DNA of 64,000 bases from Gemmatirosa kalamazoonensis (GCF_000522985.1 NZ_CP007130.1:806001-870000); one strand, 5' to 3'. Positions 15,671 to 24,959 are shown, counted from the stretch's first letter. A program made the numbers and translations. The notes: generated by a model from the letters alone, not told the origin.

Positions 15671-16693
15671 GTGGCCCGTCTCGTTCCGCGTGTGATGCTG
15701 CTCGGCGCCGTCGCCGCCGCCGCGTGCTCCGATCCGAGCACCGCCCCCACCGACGCCTCCGGGCGACTGTCCCCCGCCGCCCCCAGCGCGCAGGGCGCGC
15801 CCAGCCCCGACGTCGTGCCCGACCGGCACATCCATCCGCCGCACGGGCCGTGGTCGAACGCCGGGAACGCGTTGTACATCGGCACCCCGATCAACGGGCG
15901 CATCTTCTACCGCGGCGGGCCGGTGCTCCAGGCCGGAACGAACGTCGTGGCGGTCTACTGGGCCAACTCGACGATCTACGTCGGCGGCCCCACGCCGGGC
16001 ACCAGGGGCACCGGCGCGCAGGACGGCTCGCTCATGGGCCTCTTCCTCCGCAGCATCGGCGGCTCGCCGTACTTCAACATCAACACGTCGTACACCGACG
16101 CCTCGGGCGCGAAGATCAAGAACGTGGTGAACTACACGGGCTTCTGGGCGAACAACAACAGCGTGCCGGCGAACGGCGCGAGCGTGTCCGATGCGCAGAT
16201 GATCTCGATGCTGCAGAGCGGCTTCAACGCGGGATCCATCGCGTACGACCCGAGCACGCTCTACATCATCTTCTCCGCCGGCACGGTGAACCTCGGCGGT
16301 GGCTTCGGCACGCAGTACTGCGCCTACCACACGCACGGCACCGTGACGATCAACGGCTCTGCGAAGACGGTGCTCTACTCGGCGATGCCGTACAACGCGG
16401 CGAGCTCGAGCTGCATCGCTCAGAACCAGGGCCCGAACTACGCCACCGACCCCGGCGTCGACCCCGAGGTGAGCGTCGTCGCGCACGAGACGGAGGAGAC
16501 GACCACCGACATGCTCGGCAACGCCTGGTTCGACAATCGTGGGTGGGAGAACGCCGACAAGTGCGCGTGGACGTGGGGTACGACGCAGACGGCCGGGAAC
16601 GGCGCCGCGTACAACCTGACGCTCGGCGGCCGGCAGTGGCTCGTGCAGCGCAACTGGATCGCCTCCAACGGCGGCTGCGCGATGAGCTACTGA
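15671..16693 (+). CDS. EXORDIUM/PHI-1-like secreted lipoprotein
   Basis: 340 residues from GTG 15671, with a GAGG sequence upstream; ATG 15695 would remove the charged n-region. Lipobox G-A-V-A-A-A-A-C-S gives a lipid anchor. The body has the phosphate-induced protein (PHI-1/EXORDIUM, PF04674) layout: Y-R-G-G-P-V-L, a central Y-C-A-Y-H-T-H-G segment and late P-E-V-S-V-V-A-H-E-T-E-E-T-T-T-D with G-W-E-N-A-D-K-C-A-W. The H-E-x-x-E-T region resembles a metalloprotease-like site, but catalysis is unproven for this family. The family is best known from plants; bacterial members are mostly secreted. Monocistronic. Confidence 0.8.
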   Translation: MARLVPRVMLLGAVAAAACSDPSTAPTDASGRLSPAAPSAQGAPSPDVVPDRHIHPPHGPWSNAGNALYIGTPINGRIFYRGGPVLQAGTNVVAVYWANSTIYVGGPTPGTRGTGAQDGSLMGLFLRSIGGSPYFNINTSYTDASGAKIKNVVNYTGFWANNNSVPANGASVSDAQMISMLQSGFNAGSIAYDPSTLYIIFSAGTVNLGGGFGTQYCAYHTHGTVTINGSAKTVLYSAMPYNAASSSCIAQNQGPNYATDPGVDPEVSVVAHETEETTTDMLGNAWFDNRGWENADKCAWTWGTTQTAGNGAAYNLTLGGRQWLVQRNWIASNGGCAMSY

Positions 16694-16699
16694 CCCATC

Positions 16700-16795
16700 G
16701 CTGCGTGCTGCGTGCTGCGTAACGGCCTGGTCCTGACGGCACTCGGCGTGGCGATTACGTCGTCGCGCATCCGCGCAGCACGCAGCACGCAGCAG
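16700..16795. repeat. Tandem-arm hairpin (H6), 7-bp CTGCGTG units
   Basis: GCTGCGTGCTGCGTGCTGCG (from 16700) pairs with CGCAGCACGCAGCACGCAGC (from 16774) around a ~53-base loop. It starts 7 bp after the stop of the EXORDIUM-like gene and overlaps the 5' end of the next reading frame. Confidence 0.8.
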
Positions 16796-17149
16796 CCGTC
16801 GTGTCGTCCGCTGCCGGCGGCGCGCGGCGCGACGTTCTCGTTCGGCAACGACGGAGGGAACCTCCGCCCCGCGCGCACGGACGTGTACGCCGACGGCCGC
16901 GTGTCGACCGGCACGACGCGCCTAACGCGGGCCGCCGTGGCCGCGCTCGCGCACGAGGCCCGCTCCGGCGGCTTCTGGGCGCTGCACCCGGCACCGATCA
17001 CCCGTCCGCCGAGCAACCCCGACGCGGCGCGCCACTTCATCGTCGTGCGCCTGAGCTGCGGCACGCGGCGCGCGGAGTACGCCGGCGATGGCCCGCCCGC
17101 GTTCGCGGTGCTGCTCGCGCGGCTCGACTCGGCCACCGCAGCGCGCTGA
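16712..17149 (+). CDS. Small hypothetical exported protein whose 5' end lies in a repeat element
   Basis: 145 residues if the GTG at 16712 is used; that codon sits in the left arm of the H6 hairpin. The loop then encodes a signal-like stretch (G-L-V-L-T-A-L-G-V-A-I) and the right arm encodes R-A-A-R-S-T-Q-Q. The conserved-looking part begins near A-T-F-S-F-G-N-D-G-G-N-L-R-P and continues L-T-R-A-A-V-A-A-L and G-F-W-A-L. This pattern (strand, G-G-N-L, long helix) recalls small secreted proteins and emfourin-type inhibitors, but I cannot assign it. Either the repeat was captured as the signal-peptide region, or the true start has been lost. Confidence 0.5.
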   Translation: MLRNGLVLTALGVAITSSRIRAARSTQQPSCRPLPAARGATFSFGNDGGNLRPARTDVYADGRVSTGTTRLTRAAVAALAHEARSGGFWALHPAPITRPPSNPDAARHFIVVRLSCGTRRAEYAGDGPPAFAVLLARLDSATAAR

Positions 17150-17159
17150 GTGGCCCTTT

Positions 17160-17252
17160 GAATTGAACCGCAGAGGACGCAGAGGGCCGCAGAGGAGAAC
17201 CCATTGCTGTTGGTTTCCTCTGCGGCCCTCTGCGTCCTCTGCGGTTCAATTC
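17160..17252. repeat. Family-A hairpin element (H7)
   Basis: Left arm from 17160 (GAATTGAACCGCAGAGGACG...), 10-base loop CATTGCTGTT at 17202-17211, right arm 17212-17252 ending CTGCGGTTCAATTC. Arms of ~41 bp pair almost perfectly and consist of CGCAGAGG-type tandem units. The loop is identical to that of the copy at 24992-25083, so the two copies spread recently. It begins 10 bp after the preceding stop. Confidence 0.9.
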
Positions 17253-17344
17253 ACAGGCACGAGCAACCGGGAGCCCGATGGCGGTGTCCCACCGGTGGCG
17301 GCGCCGGACCACCCGGCGCTGCGCCGACGCCCGCCTCACACGCC

Positions 17345-20300
17345 ATGGCCGCTCTCCGCCGACTCCTCGCGTTCCTGTTCCTCGCGGCCGGTCCGCTCGC
17401 CGCACAGTCGACGCCCGAGACCGTCCGCGGCCGAGTGCTCGACGATTCGGGCAAGGTCGTCGTCGGCGCGACCATCCACGTCACGCGCGGCCCGGACCGG
17501 CTCGTCCAGCAGACCGCGACCGACTCCGGCGGCCGGTTCAGCGTGCGCTTCGACCCCGGCACCGGCGACTATCTCGTGGCGGTCGCCGCGGCCGGCTTCC
17601 GCCCGGCGCGGCGGCGCGTGCAGCGGCAGGGCACGGAGCGCGAGCTGGTCGCCGACTTCCGGCTCGGCCGCGACCTCGCGCTGCTCGCGACGGTGAAGGT
17701 GCAGGCGCAGCGCCCCGCGCGCGCGACCGCGAACGTGAGCCCTACGCAGCCCGAGACCGGCGCGTCGGAGCGGTGGAGCGACGGCGTCGAGGGCCGCGTG
17801 TCGCCGACGATGGCCGGGGACCTCGGCGCGCTCGCCAGCACGATCCCCGGGATCACGATGACGCCGAACGGACCGTCGATCCTCGGCGCGTCGAGCGAGT
17901 CGAACCTCACGACGCTGAACGGGATGGGGCTCGCGGCGAGCGCCATCCCGCGCGCCGCGCGCACCGAGACGCGCTTCACGGGCGCGACGTTCGACCCGAC
18001 GCGCGGCGGCTTCTCGGGCGCCAGCATCGACGTCCGGCTCGGGCCGGGGAGCCGCTTCTACCAGCAGCGCAACGCGTACTTCACGCTCGACGCGCCCCAG
18101 CTGCAGTTCACCGACGACGTCGGCCGCTCGCTCGGCGCGTCGAGCGGCACGCTGCGCGGGAGCGTCGGCGCGGATGGAGAGCTGATCCGACAGGCGCTGA
18201 CGTACAACGTCGCGGTCGACGTGTCGCGCTCGCAGTCCGATCCGGCGACGCTGCTCGGCGCCGACGAGGCCACGCTGCTGCGCGCCGGCGTGTCGCCCGA
18301 CTCGGTGGCGCGGCTCATCGCGGTGGCGCAGCCGTTAGGCCTCCCGCTCTCCGGGCGCGGCATCCCCGGCGACCGCACGCGCGACGTGGTGACGTGGCTC
18401 GGCCGGCTCGACGACACGCGCGACTCGCTGAACCGCCGCTCGCTCACGAGCTACGCCGGCTTCACGCGCGAGGGCGCGGTCGGCTTCGGGCCGCTCAGCG
18501 CGCCGTCGGCGGCGGGGGAGCGGCGCGATCGCAACGCGGGGGTGCAGCTCGAGATCCGCGATCTCGTCGGCCCGGGGCGCCGCATCCTGACGCAGACGCG
18601 CGCGTCGGCGAGCGGCGTGTGGACGAAGGGCGATCCGTACGAGGCGCTCCCCGCGGCATCGGTGATGGTGCGCTCGCCGACGCTCGACGAGCGCAGCGAC
18701 GTGACGTCGCTCAGCGTCGGCGGCAACCCGTTCATCGCCGGCGACGAGCGGCGGTGGAGCGCGGAGGTGGGCAACGAGACGGCGTGGAACGCGCGCGGCT
18801 CGCGCCACCGCTTCAAGGCGTCGCTGTGGGGGCGCGCCGATGGGCTGCGGCAGGATCCGGCGGGCAATCTGTTAGGCAGCTACAGCTTCGCGTCGATCGC
18901 CGATCTCGCGGCGGGGCGGCCGGCGAGCTACAGCCGCACGCTCGTGCAGCCGGCGCGCTCGGGGACCGCATGGAACGCGGCCGGCGCGATCGCACACCAG
19001 TGGGTCCCGTCGCGGTGGTTCAACCTGCTGTACGGCGCGCGGGTCGAGACCGACGGCTTCTTCGACGCGCCGCCGCGCAACGCCGCGCTCGAGCGCGCGC
19101 TCGGGGTGCGCACCGGCGCGGCGCCGACGCGCGTTCACGTGAGCCCGCGCATCGGCTTCCAGTACACCTACAACCGCGACAAGGACAACGGGAACGGCAC
19201 CAACCAGTCGCAGATCGGACGTTTCTACCGCACGACGATGGGCGTCCTGCGCGGGGGCATCGGCGAGTTTCGCGACCTGCTGCGTCCCGGCATCCTCGCA
19301 GACGCGTCGGCGGGCGCGGGGCTCGCCGGAAGCACCGAGGTGCTGTCGTGCGTCGGCGCCGCCGTGCCGCTGCCCGACTGGACGCGCTTCGCCGCCGATC
19401 CGACGTCGATCCCGACCGGCTGCGTCGGCGGCGGCGGCGTGCTTGCCGAGCGCGCGCCGTCGGTGACGCTGATCGATCCGTCGTACGACGTGCCGCGCAG
19501 CTGGCGCGCCTCGCTCGACTGGAACAGCGACTGGCACCGGATCATGCTGCGCGCGAGCGCGCTCGCGTCGTACGATCTGTCGCAGCCCGGCAGCGTGGAC
19601 GCGAACTTCGCCGGCAACACGCGCTTCACGTTAGGCGCCGAGGGCGGCCGCCCGGTGTACGTGTCGACGGCGGCGATCGATCCGGCCAGCGGCGCGGTCT
19701 CGGCCGCGGAGGCGCGCCGGTCGAGCGAGTTCGGGCGCGTCGGCGTGCGGACGAGCGATCTGCGCGGCTACGGCGGCCAGCTCACGTTCATGGTGCAGCC
19801 GGACGTGTTCAAGATGCGGCGCATGCCGGGTGGGCTGTTCGCGTCGCTCGCCTACACGGTGCAGGCGACGCGGCGCGAGTACCGCGGCTTCGATGGCGCC
19901 GGGTTCGGCGATCCGCGCGTGCGCGAGTGGGCGGCAGGGCCGAACGACGCGCGGCACGTCTTCCTGCTGCAGGCCGGCGTGACGCCGCCGAAGGTGGGGA
20001 CGTTCACGCTGTTCGCGCGCGCGCAGTCGGGGCTTCCGTTCACGCCGATCGTGCAGGGCGACGTGAACGGCGACGGGCGCGGCGGCGATCGCGCATTCGT
20101 GCCGCAGCCGTTGAACACGGCGCTCGCCGACCCGAACCCCGCCGACCCGACGCCGGCGCAGCTGGCCGCGCTCCTCGCGAACGGCTCGGCGACGGCGCGC
20201 GACTGCGTGCTCGCGTACGCGGGGCGCGTCGCCGACCGCAACGGCTGCCGCGGGCCGTGGACGCAGTCGCTGAACCTGCAGTGGCGGCCGCGCTTGCCGA

Positions 20301-21070
20301 AGAAGATGAACCGGCTCACGGCGTCGGTCTACATGCAGAACGTGCTCGGCGGGATCGACCAGGCGCTGCACGGATCGTCCGGGCTGCGCGGGTGGGGCTC
20401 GTCGGCGCAGCCGGATCCCGTGCTGCTCGTGCCGCGCGGCTTCGATGCGCAGGCGCAGCGCTTCCGCTACGACGTGAACCCGCGCTTCGGCGACACCCGC
20501 GGCGCGCGCACGCTCGTGCGCGACCCGTTCCGCGTGACGATCGACTTCTCGCTGCGGCTGACGACGGACTACGACCTGCAGGAGCTGCGTCGCGCGCTGG
20601 AGCCGGTGAAGGTGTCCGGCGCGTGGCAGCGCCGCACCGCGGACTCGCTCGTCGCGTTCTACCTGCAGAACACGTCGAACATCCACGCCGCGGTGCTCTC
20701 GGAGAGCGACTCGCTGTTCCTCACCGCGACGCAGATCGCCGCGCTGCGCAAGGCCGACTCGGCGTTCTCGGCGCAGGTGCGGGCGCTGTTCATCCCGTTA
20801 GGCGACTACCTGGCGCGCGTCGGCGACGCGGGCGCGGGCAAGGCGACGCTCGACTCGGTGCAGAAGGTGCGCAAGGAATACTGGAAGGTGTTCTGGCAGC
20901 AGCCCGAGATCGCCGCCGAGCCGCTGACGCCGACGCAGATCTCGCTCTTCCCGCTCCTCGCGAACATCCTGCAGACGCCGAAGAAGGAGCGCGAGCACAG
21001 CCAGTGGCAGTTCGGAAATCCGGTGAAGTTCGTGCCGACGGAGCGGGCGGCGTCGCGAACGGACAAGTGA
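17345..21070 (+). CDS. Large TonB-dependent-receptor-like outer membrane protein with carboxypeptidase-regulatory domain
   Basis: 1241 residues from ATG 17345, signal peptide ending G-P-L-A-A-Q. Residues ~27-110 are a carboxypeptidase-regulatory-like beta sandwich (V-R-G-R-V-L-D-D-S-G-K-V-V-V-G-A-T-I). A weak plug-like region follows (S-T-I-P-G-I-T-M-T-P-N-G, S-N-L-T-T-L-N-G-M), then a long barrel rich in aromatic-ended strands. The plug lacks the typical L-Y-V-V-D-G motif of SusC proteins, as in the OmpA/Oar-like receptors of Gemmatimonadota. After the barrel the final ~150 residues are helical and charged (A-L-R-K-A-D-S-A-F-S, V-Q-K-V-R-K-E-Y-W-K), an unusual extension of unknown role. Substrate unknown. 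Confidence 0.85.
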   Translation: MAALRRLLAFLFLAAGPLAAQSTPETVRGRVLDDSGKVVVGATIHVTRGPDRLVQQTATDSGGRFSVRFDPGTGDYLVAVAAAGFRPARRRVQRQGTERELVADFRLGRDLALLATVKVQAQRPARATANVSPTQPETGASERWSDGVEGRVSPTMAGDLGALASTIPGITMTPNGPSILGASSESNLTTLNGMGLAASAIPRAARTETRFTGATFDPTRGGFSGASIDVRLGPGSRFYQQRNAYFTLDAPQLQFTDDVGRSLGASSGTLRGSVGADGELIRQALTYNVAVDVSRSQSDPATLLGADEATLLRAGVSPDSVARLIAVAQPLGLPLSGRGIPGDRTRDVVTWLGRLDDTRDSLNRRSLTSYAGFTREGAVGFGPLSAPSAAGERRDRNAGVQLEIRDLVGPGRRILTQTRASASGVWTKGDPYEALPAASVMVRSPTLDERSDVTSLSVGGNPFIAGDERRWSAEVGNETAWNARGSRHRFKASLWGRADGLRQDPAGNLLGSYSFASIADLAAGRPASYSRTLVQPARSGTAWNAAGAIAHQWVPSRWFNLLYGARVETDGFFDAPPRNAALERALGVRTGAAPTRVHVSPRIGFQYTYNRDKDNGNGTNQSQIGRFYRTTMGVLRGGIGEFRDLLRPGILADASAGAGLAGSTEVLSCVGAAVPLPDWTRFAADPTSIPTGCVGGGGVLAERAPSVTLIDPSYDVPRSWRASLDWNSDWHRIMLRASALASYDLSQPGSVDANFAGNTRFTLGAEGGRPVYVSTAAIDPASGAVSAAEARRSSEFGRVGVRTSDLRGYGGQLTFMVQPDVFKMRRMPGGLFASLAYTVQATRREYRGFDGAGFGDPRVREWAAGPNDARHVFLLQAGVTPPKVGTFTLFARAQSGLPFTPIVQGDVNGDGRGGDRAFVPQPLNTALADPNPADPTPAQLAALLANGSATARDCVLAYAGRVADRNGCRGPWTQSLNLQWRPRLPKKMNRLTASVYMQNVLGGIDQALHGSSGLRGWGSSAQPDPVLLVPRGFDAQAQRFRYDVNPRFGDTRGARTLVRDPFRVTIDFSLRLTTDYDLQELRRALEPVKVSGAWQRRTADSLVAFYLQNTSNIHAAVLSESDSLFLTATQIAALRKADSAFSAQVRALFIPLGDYLARVGDAGAGKATLDSVQKVRKEYWKVFWQQPEIAAEPLTPTQISLFPLLANILQTPKKEREHSQWQFGNPVKFVPTERAASRTDK

Positions 21071-21084
21071 ACGGGCGATTTAGG

Positions 21085-21412
21085 GCGGGACGTCTACGGC
21101 GGGACGTCTACGGCGGGACGTCTACGGCGGGACGATCCACGGCGGGATCGCGGCGCGTTCGGAGGGAGGCGGTCGGCGTCGGATTGGTACCGCAGCGCGG
21201 CGGCGGTCGTGGAACTATGGGCGAAGGGGGGGGAGCCCCCCCTGGTAACTACGATCCCGCGCCCAGTCCCGCGGTTGATCGTCCCGCAGTAAGGCGTCCC
21301 GCCGTAGATCGTCCCGCGGTGAATCGTCCCGCAGTGAATCGTCCCGCAGTGAATCGTCCCGCATCACGCCGTCCCGCCGTCAGTCGTCCGGCCCACTCGT
21401 CCCGCTAGCGGC
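21085..21412. repeat. Large tandem-arm inverted array (H8), 14-15 bp units
   Basis: GCGGGACGTCTACG units (14 bp) run three times from 21085, with degenerate copies to ~21150. The opposite side (21258-21412) carries about ten CGTCCCGC units, such as CGTCCCGCAGTGAAT (15 bp). A G8/C7 hairpin (GGGGGGGG...CCCCCCC) lies in the centre at 21226-21242. It fills most of the 395-bp gap after the receptor gene. The right side has many more units than the left, so it is not a simple hairpin. Confidence 0.8.
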
Positions 21413-21465
21413 CCCGGACGTCCCGCCCGGGTTCCGGTCCGCGCGACGCGGGTCTAACCTAGGCC

Positions 21466-22587
21466 ATGCGCGATGCCCCTCCGCCGCCGCTCGCGTCGGG
21501 CACCGCGGGGCGAGTGGTGTACGTGCTCGTCGCCGCGGTGCTCGCGCTGTCGAGCGCCGCGCCGTTCGTGCGGCTCGGCCACGGCGCGCCGAGCGTCGGT
21601 GCGGGAGACGTCGCGGCGGCGCTCGTATACCTCGCGACGTGGGCGCCGTTCGCGGTCGTCGTGACCGCCTTCGCGCGCAGCGCGCTCGCGTCGCGCGCGT
21701 GGATCGCGCTCGCCGGGCACGCGCTCATGCTGCTCGCGTTCCCCGCGCTGCACGCGATCGCGTTCGTCGCCGCGACCGACGCATGGCACGGCGACGGGGT
21801 GCACCTCGCGCGCGCGGCGTCGGACCTGCGCGTCCAGGTGCTCGCGCTGTTGGGCACCCTGCAGTACCTCGTGGTCGCCGCGGCGCTGACGGCGGCGGTC
21901 GCCGGACGCTCGGCCGAGCGCAGTCTGCGCCGCGCGGTGGACCTCGAGCTCGCGCGCGAGCGGCTCGCCGCCGAGCTGGCGCGGGCCCGCGTGGACGCGC
22001 TGCGCGCGCAGCTCCAGCCGCACTTCCTGTTCAACACGCTGAACTCCATCGCCGTGCTCGCGACCACCGACGCGCCGCGCGCGCGCACGATGGTGCGGCG
22101 GCTGAGCGAGCTGCTGCGCGCCGTGCTCGCCGAAGACGAGCGACCCACCGTGCCGCTCGGCCGCGAGATAGATCTGCTGCGCGCCTACGTCGAGATCCAG
22201 CGCGTGCGCTTCGGCGAGCGCGTGCGCGTGTCGATCGACGCCGAGCCGGGCGCGCTCGACGTGCCCGTGCCGACGCTCATCTTGCAGCCGCTGCTCGAGA
22301 ACGCGATCCGCCACGCCGTGGGCGACCGCGAGGAGGGCGGCAGCGTGGCGGTGAGCGCGCGCGTGGCCGGCGAGCGGCTGGAGCTCGCGGTGACCGACGA
22401 CGGGCCGGGCGAGGCGGCGGCGACGGCACCCGACGGTGCGCGTGGTGTGGGGCTCGCCAACACGCGCGGCCGGCTGCAGGCGCTCTACGGCGCGGCGCAC
22501 ACGTTCGCCGTCGGCGCGGCAGCGGGCGGCGGATGGTCGGTGCGCATCGCGGTGCCCGTCGCCGGCCCACGGGCCTCGGCTGCGTGA
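21466..22587 (+). CDS. LytS-type sensor histidine kinase
   Basis: 373 residues, ATG 21466. Four membrane helices cover ~16-147 (V-V-Y-V-L-V-A-A-V-L; A-L-V-Y-L-A-T-W-A-P; H-A-L-M-L-L-A-F-P; L-G-T-L-Q-Y-L-V-V-A-A). A coiled linker leads to A-Q-L-Q-P-H-F-L-F-N-T-L-N with phospho-acceptor H186, then L-L-E-N-A-I-R-H-A and G-V-G-L-A-N-T-R-G-R. Intact kinase. Its stop overlaps the GTG start of the next response regulator by GTGA, giving a coupled operon. Confidence 0.93.
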   Translation: MRDAPPPPLASGTAGRVVYVLVAAVLALSSAAPFVRLGHGAPSVGAGDVAAALVYLATWAPFAVVVTAFARSALASRAWIALAGHALMLLAFPALHAIAFVAATDAWHGDGVHLARAASDLRVQVLALLGTLQYLVVAAALTAAVAGRSAERSLRRAVDLELARERLAAELARARVDALRAQLQPHFLFNTLNSIAVLATTDAPRARTMVRRLSELLRAVLAEDERPTVPLGREIDLLRAYVEIQRVRFGERVRVSIDAEPGALDVPVPTLILQPLLENAIRHAVGDREEGGSVAVSARVAGERLELAVTDDGPGEAAATAPDGARGVGLANTRGRLQALYGAAHTFAVGAAAGGGWSVRIAVPVAGPRASAA

Positions 22588-23381
22588 CGGAGGGGGCGCG
22601 CGGACTCGACGTGCTGATCGTGGACGACGAGCCGCTCGCGCGGCGCGGCGTGCGCGAGCTGGTGGCGGAGCGGCCCAACGTGTCGACCGTGCGCGAGGCA
22701 CCCGGCGGCGCCGACGCGGTGCGCATGATCCACGAGCAGCGACCCGACGTCGTGTTCCTCGACGTGCAGATGCCGCGCATCGACGGCTTCGGCGTGATCG
22801 AGGCGGTCGGCGCCGCGGCGATGCCGCCGGTGGTCTTCGTCACCGCGTACGACGCGCACGCGCTGCGGGCGTTCGAAGTGCACGCGGTGGACTATCTGCT
22901 GAAGCCGGTGGATCCGGAGCGCTTCCGCGACGCGTTCGACCGTGCCGCGCGCGCCGCCGCGCACGACGACCTCGCGGCGCTCCGTGCGGCGCTCGCCGCC
23001 GTCGTGCCGCTCGTCCGCCGCGCACGTGCCGAGGTGCCTAACGAGGTGTCGGAGCCGCGCCGGCTCGCCGTGCACGCGGGCGGACGCGTCGTGTTCGTCG
23101 CGCCGCACGAGGTGGCGTGGGTCGAGGCGCTCGGCAACTACGTGAACCTCCACGTGCGGGGCGGCGCGCTGCGGCACCGCGCGACGATGGAGGAGATGGA
23201 GGCTCTGTTAGGCACCGGCTTCGTGCGCATCCGCCGCTCCGCGCTCGTGCGCGCCGACGCCGTGCGCTGGTGCGAGCCGATGGGGAAGGGGAGCTGGGTG
23301 CTCGTGCTGCACGACGGCACGCGGCTGACGTCGAGCCGGTACTTCAGGGATCGGTTGGATGCGTTGCTCGGCGCAGGATGA
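22584..23381 (+). CDS. LytTR-family response regulator
   Basis: 265 residues from GTG 22584, which overlaps the kinase stop (GTGA). Receiver: I-V-D-D-E-P, V-V-F-L-D-V-Q-M-P-R, Y-L-L-K-P-V-D. LytTR domain in the last ~100 residues (W-V-E-A-L-G-N-Y-V-N-L-H-V, F-V-R-I-R-R-S-A-L-V-R-A-D, S-W-V-L-V-L-H-D-G-T-R-L). Forms a standard kinase/regulator pair with the preceding gene. The usual LytTR start is often missed here because of the GTG. Confidence 0.93.
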   Translation: MTEGARGLDVLIVDDEPLARRGVRELVAERPNVSTVREAPGGADAVRMIHEQRPDVVFLDVQMPRIDGFGVIEAVGAAAMPPVVFVTAYDAHALRAFEVHAVDYLLKPVDPERFRDAFDRAARAAAHDDLAALRAALAAVVPLVRRARAEVPNEVSEPRRLAVHAGGRVVFVAPHEVAWVEALGNYVNLHVRGGALRHRATMEEMEALLGTGFVRIRRSALVRADAVRWCEPMGKGSWVLVLHDGTRLTSSRYFRDRLDALLGAG

Positions 23382-23390
23382 ACAACCGCG

Positions 23391-23475
23391 TCTCAGGCGG
23401 TGTCGCGGAGCACGCGGAGAAGACCAACACGAGTGTGTTGCAGTTCTCCGCGTTCTCCGCGCCTCCGCGTGAGAT
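23391..23475. repeat. Tandem-arm hairpin (H9), GCGGAGAA type
   Basis: Begins 10 bp after the regulator stop. GCGGAGCACGCGGAGAA pairs with TTCTCCGCGTTCTCCGC around a small inner CAACAC-GAGT-GTGTTG stem-loop. Its right tip, CGCCTCCGCGTGAGA, matches the outermost layer of the nested element at 338-585. Confidence 0.8.
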
Positions 23476-23595
23476 CCACCGCATGGGCCCATCCGTCACG
23501 CCCCCGACGCCGGATGTCCCGCGCTCGTAGTGTGTGACGATGGCCCGCTTCACCGTGCGCTCGTGAGTACGACCGCCACCCGAGCCACCGACACG

Positions 23596-24959
23596 ATGAA
23601 GCGCATCTCCGCCCATGCCGCCGCCGCGCTGCTTGCGATTCCCGCCGCGGCGCAGAAGCCGCAGGCCCCGCGACCGTTAGGCCCGGTCGAGCGCACGGCG
23701 GCCGAGTCGTTCGGGTCGCTCATGAGCGTGCGCGAGCTCGCCGACGGCCGCGTGCTCCTGAACGACGTCGCGCGGCGGCGCGTGCTGCTGCTCGACCCCG
23801 ACCTCGCGCGCTCCACCGTCGTCGCCGACACGTCGAGCGCGACGGGGAACGCGTACGCCGGACATCGCGGCAACCTCCTCCCGTTCCGCGGCGACTCGAC
23901 GCTGTTCGTCGACCCGTCGTCGCTCACCATGCAGCTCATCACGCCGCAGGGAACGCTCGGCCGCGTGCTCTCCGTGCCGCGCGCCGGCGAGGCGGGGGCG
24001 CTCGTGAGCATCGGCGGCGGCGTGCCGGCGTTCGACGGGCGCGGGCGGCTCGTCTACCGTACGACCCCACCGCCCCGCATGGTGCCCGCGGCGAAGGGCT
24101 CGAAGGTCGAGATCCCCGAGTTCCCCGACTCCGCGCCGATCGTGCGCGTCGATCTCGCGACACGGCGCGTCGACACCGTCGCGCGCGTACGCATCCCGCG
24201 GCTCCGCGTGCGCGTCGACGCCGACGACGAGGGGCACCTGCGGTCGATCACGCCGCTCGTGCATCCGCTGCCGGCGACCGACGACTGGGCGGTGACGAGC
24301 GACGGGCGCGTCGCCGTCGTGCGCGGCGCCGACTACCACGTCGACTGGTACGCCGCCGACGGTGCGCGGACGTCGACGCCGAAGGTGCCGTTCGACTGGC
24401 AGCGGCTCGACGACGCAGGGAAGGTGGCGTACCTCGACTCCACGCGCGCGCGGCGATGGAGCGGTCGCGCGCCGCGTTCAAGGCGCTCGCCGCGCCCGAC
24501 GCGTCGCCGGCGATGGCCGACAGCGCGCGCCGCGTCATCGATGCCAGCCCGTTCGCCGCGCTGTTCGAGGTGCAGATCCCGATTCCCGACGGCATGGGTC
24601 CGTCGTCGCCCGCCCCGCGTCAACGTCCCGCCGCACCGCCGCCGGGCGCCATGGGGCGTGACGAGGGCCCGTCGCTGCCCGTGCTCGCGTTCGTGGAGCC
24701 GGCCGAGCTGCCCGACTACAAGCCCGCGTTCGCGGCCGGCGCCGTGCGCGCGGACGCCGACGGCAACCTGTGGGTTCGCGAGATCCCGACGCACCCGTAC
24801 CCCGGCCCGGTCTACGCCGTGATCGACGGCGCGGGCAGGCTGGCCGATCGCGTGCTCCTCCCGCGCGGCACCGCGATCGCCGGCTTCGGCCCGCGCGGCG
24901 TCGTGTACCTCGGCATGCGCGACGGCGACGCGGTGCGGCTGATGCGCGCGAGGCGGTGA
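23596..24959 (+). pseudogene. Secreted beta-propeller-like protein, interrupted by a frameshift near 24455
   Basis: The first frame starts at ATG 23596 with a signal peptide (A-A-A-A-L-L-A-I-P-A-A-A-Q) and carries propeller-like repeats (V-R-E-L-A-D-G-R-V-L-L-N-D, L-L-L-D-P-D-L-A). After D-S-T-R-A-R it turns into an arginine/serine-rich shadow frame. Coherent protein resumes in another frame at about 24456 (R-S-R-A-A-F-K-A-L-A-A) and runs to TGA 24957-24959, with typical blades such as A-D-A-D-G-N-L-W-V-R-E. The break lies in the dinucleotide run CGCGCGCG, a slippage-prone site. One indel would restore ~454 residues. Real pseudogene or assembly error cannot be separated by reading alone. It resembles 6-bladed propeller proteins of unknown role. 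Confidence 0.75.

Noticed and set aside
17088-17696. Reading frames with Asn-Arg-Arg-Gly-Arg-Arg-Gly-Pro-Gln-Arg starts, also at 24994, 245 and 4 other places
   Set aside because: They are translations of the family-A repeat arms and not proteins.
24440-24460. Programmed ribosomal frameshift in the propeller-like gene
   Set aside because: No slippery heptamer plus downstream structure stood out; an indel in the CG run is simpler.
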